Positions 58,711 to 64,000 of a stretch of DNA of 64,000 bases are shown one piece after another (the first letter of the stretch is position 1; each line of letters begins with the position of its first letter). Below the pieces are notes generated by a model. That model made no database searches, had not been told where the DNA came from, and was given only the letters and a program-made list of their open reading frames with translations. The stretch is from Pseudoalteromonas sp. XMcav2-N (GTDB lineage Bacteria; Pseudomonadota; Gammaproteobacteria; Enterobacterales; Alteromonadaceae): the NCBI RefSeq assembly GCF_024124545.1, contig NZ_JAMXSF010000006.1:1-64000 (forward strand). The letters are read 5' to 3'. Both the position numbers and the translations under genes were made by a program.

Positions 58711-58729
58711 CCGGCTTTTTAAATATATT

Positions 58730-59377
58730 TTATGCAGCTTGCAGGTAGGATATATTTTCCACAGGTTCTGGTGCAGTATTTGTCAGATAAAACTGGTTAC
58801 AGGCAGAAATAAATTGGCGTACATCAATTTTGGCTGCAACGGTTCTTACTCCATCAGGCATCGTCACTGTTTTACCCAGTATTTCACATGGCAGGCCTTT
58901 ACGTTTTAGTAGTGACAAAATCTGTCTTGAAACAACGATATACCAGTATTGGATATTATTTTGCTGCGCATGTGCCAGTAGTCCTTTTATCAACAGGTCA
59001 CACACTGTAAAGGTGTCTTTTACCTTGGCATCTCGGGAAATGATATCGACTGCAAGACGTGTTACTTCTGCACTGTTTTTCTCAAACTGATAGTTTTTAT
59101 CTTCAATCAGGAAACTAAATGTATCATTCAGCAGCCAGGGCGAATGCTCAGGAGTGATACGCATGTAACCTTTCACAGTATCTTCCTGATAGGCCATGAC
59201 ATGAGTGCTGGCAAAGTCGTACTTATCGATTTCCATTTTACTTTGTTCTGTTTTTACCCAGCGCAGTTCTTCAGAGAAAACACTGTGTCTGAGTTTAAAG
59301 CAGTCGATAAGTTTGTTTGATGCACGTGTTACCAGTACCTGCCAGTTGTTTTCGATGATTGAGATTGCCTTAGTCAT
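58730..59377 (-). CDS. LuxI-family acyl-homoserine lactone synthase
   Basis: A 215-residue autoinducer synthase that makes an acyl-homoserine lactone from SAM and an acyl donor. All the classical invariant positions are present with the right spacing: R30, F34 and W40 in LRHSVFSEELRW; E49, D51 and D54 in EIDKYD; R73 in YMRITPE; F87; E104 and R107 in AEVTRLAV. The C-terminal half is more divergent than in standard LuxI proteins, so the acyl chain cannot be predicted. AAGGAA precedes the ATG. It is divergent from the hemolysin-family gene across a region with lux-box-like sequence. Confidence 0.93.
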   Translation of the reverse strand: MTKAISIIENNWQVLVTRASNKLIDCFKLRHSVFSEELRWVKTEQSKMEIDKYDFASTHVMAYQEDTVKGYMRITPEHSPWLLNDTFSFLIEDKNYQFEKNSAEVTRLAVDIISRDAKVKDTFTVCDLLIKGLLAHAQQNNIQYWYIVVSRQILSLLKRKGLPCEILGKTVTMPDGVRTVAAKIDVRQFISACNQFYLTNTAPEPVENISYLQAA

Positions 59378-59494
59378 GGTTCAGTTCCTTTTTAATTAAG
59401 CCGTTTCGCATTAGTACGTTTTTTATTAAGCCGTGTTGCTTCAATACGACCCATTATAGGGAGCGCTGAAAATCGCATAACCGATCCAATGGGC

Positions 59495-59514
59495 AGCTGT
59501 ACTGTTGGACAGTG
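59495..59514. promoter_or_regulatory. Lux-box-like site in the luxI/hemolysin-family intergenic region
   Basis: AGCTGT-N8-ACAGTG, 9 of 12 half-site matches to the classical lux box, with the TTGGACAGT right half also seen at 42009-42028. It sits between the divergent luxI (ATG 59377) and the gene at 59643, so it could serve either or both. A further ACAGGT half-site preceded by TGG is at 59606-59614, but its left half is poor. The rest of the 265-bp gap is AT-rich and holds the TGAAATATAT 10-mer at 59523. Confidence 0.55.
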
Positions 59515-59642
59515 AAAGGTCCTGAAATATATCAGTGTGATATGTAATCGTTTGAAATGAAACGAAATATTGCGTTGTGTCTGTAATGGGGATAGGGCAG
59601 TACAGTGGACAGGTAATCACAAACTAGCATTAAGGAAATATC

Positions 59643-60329
59643 ATGACTGCAATCGAAAACTGTACACAAACACTGTCCACAATTAATACCATAAACCCAG
59701 ACTCATCCTGTTTTTCTATTCTTAAGCAGCTGGTCGCGAGTCACTATGAACTGGTCCATGAAGCCATCATTGAGCCTAAGGTCGATGAATTCATATCACT
59801 GAAAAAAAGCGCCAATGGTTGTGAAGAGTATTTGGCGGCCTATGGGATTACCTATGCGGCAAACAAAGCCTTATTTTCGGAGCAATATATAGAAGGAGAT
59901 AACATTGAAACACATGTGCTCGATACATTGGGCATAGAGTTGTCTCGTCAGGAAATTTGTGAGATTGGTGCATTCTCGTCATTTAAGGGACGAGGTGGCG
60001 CGCTCAAACTACTGGAATCCTTACCTTATATTATGTGGTCAAAAGGTCAGAAATATACCTTAGTGACTGTTACCCCCATCGTTGAAAAAATGATTGGCCG
60101 GCTGGGGTTTTATTTCCATGAAGTGGCACGGGCTAACGTCGAGATGTTACCACAACAGCAGCAATCTACCTGGGGGCGCTATTATGAACATAATCCCAAA
60201 GTGCTGTTAGTGGATCTGGCCGCCAGTTTGCAAAGTACTTTGCCTTTGCTATTTGGTAAATATCAGGTCGCTGAGTTGAGGTTGAATGAGCATGGAAAAG
60301 TGCTGAATCATTTGGAAGTGGCTGCCTGA
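59643..60329 (+). CDS. Thermostable-hemolysin-family protein (T_hemolysin)
   Basis: A 228-residue protein of the family named after the Vibrio delta-type thermostable hemolysin. Supporting segments are VDEFISLKKSANGCEEYLAAYG near residue 45, LSRQEICEIGAFSSFKGRGGALKLLESL (about 101-128) and IGRLGFYFHEVA (about 150). It has no signal peptide or membrane helix. The family has an acyltransferase-like (GNAT-type) look, and its members often sit beside AMP-ligase genes (from memory), so an enzymatic role in the locus is more plausible than haemolysis. It is divergent from luxI. TAAGGAAATATC precedes the ATG. Confidence 0.8.
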   Translation: MTAIENCTQTLSTINTINPDSSCFSILKQLVASHYELVHEAIIEPKVDEFISLKKSANGCEEYLAAYGITYAANKALFSEQYIEGDNIETHVLDTLGIELSRQEICEIGAFSSFKGRGGALKLLESLPYIMWSKGQKYTLVTVTPIVEKMIGRLGFYFHEVARANVEMLPQQQQSTWGRYYEHNPKVLLVDLAASLQSTLPLLFGKYQVAELRLNEHGKVLNHLEVAA

Positions 60330-60370
60330 AAGGTGCAGCCGGAACGCGACCAAATGGCCTATCTGGGTAA

Positions 60371-60390
60371 ACCTGACTGCCTGGACAGGT
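60371..60390 (+). promoter_or_regulatory. Lux-box-like LuxR operator upstream of the oxidoreductase operon
   Basis: ACCTGA-N8-ACAGGT, 11 of 12 half-site matches to the classical lux box, with TGG before ACAG as in the other two sites. It lies 64 bp before the ATG at 60455. A start near 60423 would be expected, with TAGCAT (60411-60416) as a possible -10. Confidence 0.7.
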
Positions 60391-60454
60391 GCACAAAAAC
60401 AGCGTCGTATTAGCATATGACTGGTTGATTCATTACATTTAATCAGGAGCAAAT

Positions 60455-61390
60455 ATGACGAACATCATGACTATGAAGGCCCTCAGAATTCACGAATACG
60501 GTGGGCAGAGTAAACTGCTAGAAGAGCAGGTCGCACTGCCCAACGTTGCTGAGGACGACGTACTGATAGAGGTGGCTTACACCAGTGTTAACCCGGTTGA
60601 CTGGAAAGTCCGCGAAGGCTGGTTAGCAGAAGAAGAGCTTCATCAGTTGCCCTTGATCCTGGGCTGGGACGTTGCCGGAACTGTGGCTAAAGTCGGTGAG
60701 CACGTGACGGGCTTTCAGGTTGGCGACCCGGTCTATGCGTTTGGCGATCTGACCAAAGACGGTGCCTATGCACAGTTTATTAGTGTGAATGCCGCGCTGG
60801 TTGCGAAAAAACCACAGAAGTTGGATTTTGCACAAGCCGCATCTGTCCCGCTTACCTCTTTGACCGCCTGGCAGGCGATTAATCAATTGGCTGATATCGA
60901 TTCTGAGACATCGATCCTTATTCATGGTGCCAGCGGCGGTGTTGGCAGCTTCGCTGTGCAGTTTGCAAAGCGTCTGGGTGCCACCGTTACGGCGGTTGCA
61001 TCAGCAAAGAATCATGACTACTTGCGTACCTTAGGTGCAGATCAAGTGGTCGACTACAACACACCGGACTATCTGCAATCTCTGGGTCAGTTTGATGTGG
61101 TCTTTGATATTGTCGACAACGATGTTGCGGGTATTTACGACACAGTCAAAGCAACTGGCAAATATATTTCAACACTCAAGACACACGAGCTGCCAGCCCG
61201 ATATGACTTCGCGCATGAGCGCGTACTGGTGATGCCAAACGGCGGTCAGCTTAGTGAGATAGGTGCATTAATTGACAACGGAGAAATTAAGCTTCCGGAA
61301 ATTGTTGAAATGCCTTTTACAAGCATCGGCGAAGCTCATGCCTTATCAGAAACCGAGCATGTGCGCGGCAAGATTGTCATTAGCATTTAA
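60455..61390 (+). CDS. Zinc-independent MDR oxidoreductase (quinone oxidoreductase-like)
   Basis: A 311-residue medium-chain dehydrogenase/reductase. The GroES-like half begins MKALRIHEYGGQSKLL, with the SVNPVDWKVREG motif near residue 48. The nucleotide-binding loop HGASGGVGSFAVQFAKRLGA (about 158-177) is the NADPH-type AASGGVG pattern. No zinc-ligand cysteines are present. It probably reduces an enone or similar double bond. The ATG at 60455 follows CAGGAG. First gene after a lux-box-like site, followed by an unknown secreted protein and an amidase. Confidence 0.92.
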   Translation: MTNIMTMKALRIHEYGGQSKLLEEQVALPNVAEDDVLIEVAYTSVNPVDWKVREGWLAEEELHQLPLILGWDVAGTVAKVGEHVTGFQVGDPVYAFGDLTKDGAYAQFISVNAALVAKKPQKLDFAQAASVPLTSLTAWQAINQLADIDSETSILIHGASGGVGSFAVQFAKRLGATVTAVASAKNHDYLRTLGADQVVDYNTPDYLQSLGQFDVVFDIVDNDVAGIYDTVKATGKYISTLKTHELPARYDFAHERVLVMPNGGQLSEIGALIDNGEIKLPEIVEMPFTSIGEAHALSETEHVRGKIVISI

Positions 61391-61405
61391 CTTTTCAATT
61401 CAATA

Positions 61406-61454
61406 TTGCGGCTCACTCTTAGTCCTGGCAAACACCAGTAGATTTTCGAGCCGC
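61406..61454 (+). other. Nested inverted repeat between the oxidoreductase and secreted-protein genes
   Basis: TGCGGCTC (61406-61413) pairs perfectly with GAGCCGCA (61447-61454). A smaller CTGG/CCAG hairpin lies inside the 33-nt loop. It could attenuate or process the transcript between the two genes; there is no T-run. Confidence 0.4.
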
Positions 61455-61494
61455 AGATGCGCTATTAGCCCAATAGGATAAAAGGAACAAACTC

Positions 61495-62460
61495 ATGAAC
61501 AAACTGATCATCGGACTGCTGTGTGCCACCGGATTGTATGCTGCACCTCAAACACAAGCCCAGCAGAGTGAACACGACAAACAAATTATTGCTAAACGCA
61601 CTGTAAAAGGTCATTTAACCACAGGGGTAAATAACTACTGTGGTCGTAAATTATTCGAATTCCCGGCGGCTTACGATAGCCTTAACGATCTGTCTTTTCA
61701 GTTTGTTGGCGAATACGATCCAACGCCGGGGGCGCTGGACGCCAAGCCATTAAGTGCAGAGAACTGTGAGGCTGATACCATTCTTGCCTCAACGACCGAT
61801 CCTGTTAATGTAGCCTGGTTGCAGAGTTTTCTGGACATGCCAGACGCCGATCCCCGACTTAAAAATCGTCCCATTATGGACAAGCCAACTTATGTCGACC
61901 TGATCGGTAATCATGGCTACATCGAGCGTCGTTTACCTGAGCACTCGAACCCTGTGCCCTTCTTCGACGGACCGAAAGAAGAGATCACCTTAGGCTCCTG
62001 GTCTAAAGCGCGTGGTCGTTACAAGTTTCAGTGTTATAACGATAATTCGGCGAAAACTGTGGCCAGATTCAAGCACTTGTTTCCTAATTCTATGTACTCG
62101 ATGCTGGCGGTCTGGGATCGGGCTGGCGAGTTAGTGGTACAGCCTTTCGGTGGCCTGCCGAATGTATTCATCACAGATAAACGTGGTAATGCGCGCTATG
62201 AAAAAGAAATTAACGGCTGTCCGCTACTGCCTACTGAGGATGGCAGCTCACTGTTGTATCTGATCATCAGTTATCACCCGAATGCGTCTATCACAGGTGC
62301 CTCTTCCTTTATTACCGCAGCACCTGCAACGGTTATTGACAAAGATGGCAGTGTGTTCGAAAGCACACAACCACCTGGCATCGTGATCCACGATCAAATC
62401 ATGTTCCCCATTAATGGCCTGGAGAAGATCCAGTATGACCAGCCACTAATTGCCAAGTAA
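61495..62460 (+). CDS. Secreted protein of unknown function in the quorum-linked operon
   Basis: A 321-residue protein with a signal peptide (MNKLIIGLLCATGLYAAPQTQAQ). The mature sequence has four cysteines (NYCGR, AENCEAD, FQCYND, NGCPLL), even in number and possibly disulfide-paired. It contains YIERRLPEHSNPVPFFDGP and VWDRAGELVVQPFGGLPNVFITDKRGNARYE stretches, suggesting a beta-rich fold. I do not recognise a family. AAAAGGAAC precedes the ATG. It is followed 13 nt later by the amidase gene and is probably controlled by the lux-box-like site at 60371. Confidence 0.65.
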   Translation: MNKLIIGLLCATGLYAAPQTQAQQSEHDKQIIAKRTVKGHLTTGVNNYCGRKLFEFPAAYDSLNDLSFQFVGEYDPTPGALDAKPLSAENCEADTILASTTDPVNVAWLQSFLDMPDADPRLKNRPIMDKPTYVDLIGNHGYIERRLPEHSNPVPFFDGPKEEITLGSWSKARGRYKFQCYNDNSAKTVARFKHLFPNSMYSMLAVWDRAGELVVQPFGGLPNVFITDKRGNARYEKEINGCPLLPTEDGSSLLYLIISYHPNASITGASSFITAAPATVIDKDGSVFESTQPPGIVIHDQIMFPINGLEKIQYDQPLIAK

Positions 62461-62473
62461 GCCGGAGGTCTGA

Positions 62474-63871
62474 GTGGATATTGCAACTTTATCATTGCGC
62501 ACTCAGGCTGACTTGATAGCGTCTGGTGCGCTATCAAGTGAAGCGCTGGTGCGTCATTATCTGGATATGATTTCAAAACACAATGGTGAAGTGAATGCCA
62601 TTGTTCAGGTAGCTCGGGTTGAAGACCTTATTGCACAGGCACAAGCCGCGGACGAAAAGGTACGCAGTGGCGCACCACTGGGTCGTCTGCATGGTGTGCC
62701 CATGACAGTCAAAGACATGTGTAAGGTCGCAGGTTTCCCCTGCACCATGGGGACGGAAGGGCTGACCGGGTTTGTTGCCGAAGAAGATGCCACCATAGTT
62801 GCGCGGGTCAAAGCGCAAGGAGCCATTATTCTGGGCATTACCAATGTGCCTGAATTACTGATGGCGTTCGAGACGGATAACCTGATCTATGGCCGAACCA
62901 ATCATCCGCTTGACTCGCACTTATCACCCGGTGGTAGCAGCGGGGGAGAAGCGGCTGCTATTGCATCGGGTTGTTCGCCAGCCGGACTTGGTTCAGATTC
63001 GATGGGCAGTGTTCGTGTTCCTGCCAGCATGGTGGGCATTGCCGGGCTAAAAGTCACACAAGGTCGCTTGCCACAAACCGGACGGGTGCCCATGGAAGGG
63101 GCCAGTCTGCACGTAAGATCGGCGTCTTATGGTCCTATGGGGCGTTACATTGATGACGTGGCGTTACTGTTGGAGATCATTGCCGGGCCAGATGGCATTG
63201 ACCCGAACACCATGCCTGTACCCGTGCAGGATTACCAGCGTTGTGATATCTCTACGTTGGATGTGGCCTGGTATGAAAACAATGGCTGGTGCGATGTCCA
63301 GCCGGAAATCGTGCAGGCATTGCGACGGGCCGTTGATACACTTGCGCCGTTTGTTGGATCAGTGACCAATGACGCGCCGGCATGTCTGAATAAGGTTAAG
63401 TCGCTGGCTCTGGAGATGATTGCGTTTGGTGCTGATGGCGGACAAAGCTGGTATCAGGGGGCAAAATTAATGGGGAGCAAAGCACTGTCTCCCCTGTTTG
63501 AGGCCTTTTTGGAGTCTGCATCGTCTTGTCAGCTGACGGTCACTGAATTGCGTGGCCGACTGCGTGAGTGGGACCAATACAATTTTGCAATGCAGGCTTT
63601 TAGCCAGCGTTACCCAATCACTTTGTGCCCGGTCAGTGCCACAACGGCACAAGCCCACGGACACTCAGTAAGACAGATCGACAATTACACCTTTACCATG
63701 GCTTACAGTTTAAGTGGCCAACCTGTGGCAACTGTTTGTATTGGAAAAGATAATAACGGTTTGCCGATTGGGGTGCAGGTGGTTGGGCAGTTGTGGTGTG
63801 AGCATCAGGTGCTGGCGGTTGCATCGGTACTGGAGCGTGCCTTTGCTCAATCAGATGCAGCCAATTCATAA
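62474..63871 (+). CDS. Amidase-signature-family hydrolase
   Basis: A 465-residue amidase-signature enzyme (Ser-cisSer-Lys triad). The Lys is in PMTVKDMCKVAG near residue 78, the first Ser in SPGGSSGGEAAAIASG near residue 156 and the nucleophile Ser in SDSMGSVRVPAS near residue 178, where MGSVR replaces the usual GGSIR. It hydrolyses or transfers an amide. It is not GatA: no gatB/gatC neighbours and a biosynthetic context. GTG is the start codon, with CGGAGG 7 nt upstream. It is the third gene of the operon, followed by a DMT transporter gene. Confidence 0.88.
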   Translation: MDIATLSLRTQADLIASGALSSEALVRHYLDMISKHNGEVNAIVQVARVEDLIAQAQAADEKVRSGAPLGRLHGVPMTVKDMCKVAGFPCTMGTEGLTGFVAEEDATIVARVKAQGAIILGITNVPELLMAFETDNLIYGRTNHPLDSHLSPGGSSGGEAAAIASGCSPAGLGSDSMGSVRVPASMVGIAGLKVTQGRLPQTGRVPMEGASLHVRSASYGPMGRYIDDVALLLEIIAGPDGIDPNTMPVPVQDYQRCDISTLDVAWYENNGWCDVQPEIVQALRRAVDTLAPFVGSVTNDAPACLNKVKSLALEMIAFGADGGQSWYQGAKLMGSKALSPLFEAFLESASSCQLTVTELRGRLREWDQYNFAMQAFSQRYPITLCPVSATTAQAHGHSVRQIDNYTFTMAYSLSGQPVATVCIGKDNNGLPIGVQVVGQLWCEHQVLAVASVLERAFAQSDAANS

Positions 63872-63883
63872 AAGGAGTGTTTG

Positions 63884-64000
63884 ATGAAATATATGATTAT
63901 GTTAGTGGCGTGTGGTTTCCTGTGGGGATCTCAGTATATTTTTAACGCCATTGCTCTTGAGAGCATGCCAGCTTTGTGGATCGCAGCATTGCGCTCCACC
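63884..64000 (+). CDS. DMT-superfamily transporter, N-terminal part (cut by window edge)
   Basis: The first 39 codons of a membrane protein reading MKYMIMLVACGFLWGSQYIF and continuing to the window edge. The FLWGSQYIFNAIAL pattern is the first helix of EamA-type transporters. AAAGGAGTG precedes the ATG, 12 nt after the amidase stop, so it belongs to the same operon. Confidence 0.7.
   Translation, partial: MKYMIMLVACGFLWGSQYIFNAIALESMPALWIAALRST

Noticed and set aside
59595..59614. A fourth lux-box candidate before the hemolysin-family gene
   Set aside because: The right half (TGGACAGGT) is good, but the left half (GGGCAG) does not match, so it was kept only as a half-site note.
62474..63871. 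Amidase as GatA of the Glu-tRNA amidotransferase
   Set aside because: No gatB or gatC nearby, GTG start in a biosynthetic operon, and an altered second signature (MGSVR).
1..64000. CRISPR arrays, rRNA, tRNA, riboswitches and prophage genes
   Set aside because: No regularly spaced repeats, cloverleaf-like sequences, rRNA segments or phage structural genes were seen by reading. A dedicated RNA search was not possible here.

Overview
The window looks like a chromosomal segment of a marine gammaproteobacterium of the order Alteromonadales, most likely Pseudoalteromonas. The inference rests on gene content and order (slmA, coaBC, radC, rpmB, rpmG; the EF-P/EpmA/EpmB module; DUF3016, DUF2333, TIGR03899 and TIGR04219 proteins), on an antimicrobial-type FAD amino acid oxidase, and on a MITE-like repeat with ATACCAATTT ends. 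No rRNA, tRNA, CRISPR array, IS transposase or prophage was seen.

Layout, left part (1-41.8 kb): ordinary housekeeping and envelope genes in short operons. In order: an L-amino-acid-oxidase-like flavoenzyme; a lipoprotein plus two-component RND efflux set; the EF-P lysylation genes (epmB divergent from efp, epmA downstream); a chemotaxis receptor; a phosphodiesterase/DMT transporter pair; a hybrid histidine kinase; rnr-rlmB; nucleotide housekeeping phosphatases (yjjG, yjjX); a PrkB-type phosphoribulokinase; galE; dusA; a psp envelope-stress operon with a possible sigma-54 promoter; a PCu(A)C copper chaperone; an outer membrane barrel; a response regulator with an EAL domain; a YgiQ radical SAM protein; an S9 peptidase; and slmA/coaBC/radC/rpmBG.

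Right part (about 42-64 kb) is an accessory, quorum-sensing-linked biosynthetic locus. A luxI-type acyl-homoserine lactone synthase and a luxR-type receptor sit in the middle. Three intergenic regions carry lux-box-like palindromes of one design (CTGT/CTGA, 8 bp, ACAG, with TGG before ACAG): upstream of a dioxygenase/AMP-ligase/twin-aminotransferase operon, between luxI and a divergent thermostable-hemolysin-family gene, and upstream of an oxidoreductase/unknown/amidase operon. Between these lies an AfsA-like hotdog gene overlapping a HAD phosphatase gene, followed by an aldo/keto reductase, a flavin hydroxylase, a condensation-type acyltransferase, an alpha/beta-hydrolase fused to an MDR-like domain, a DMT exporter and a DRE-TIM/winged-helix fusion that may be a regulator. 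This resembles the Streptomyces butyrolactone/furan logic (AfsA-type condensing enzyme, phosphatase, flavin oxidoreductase) placed beside an AHL circuit. No PKS or NRPS module or carrier protein is present, and the product is unknown to me.

The most unusual single protein is the first of two overlapping class III aminotransferases: it has lost the PLP lysine (Gly), the PLP-ring aspartate (Tyr) and the YHG stacking motif, while its partner keeps all of them. This suggests a pseudoenzyme/enzyme heterodimer.
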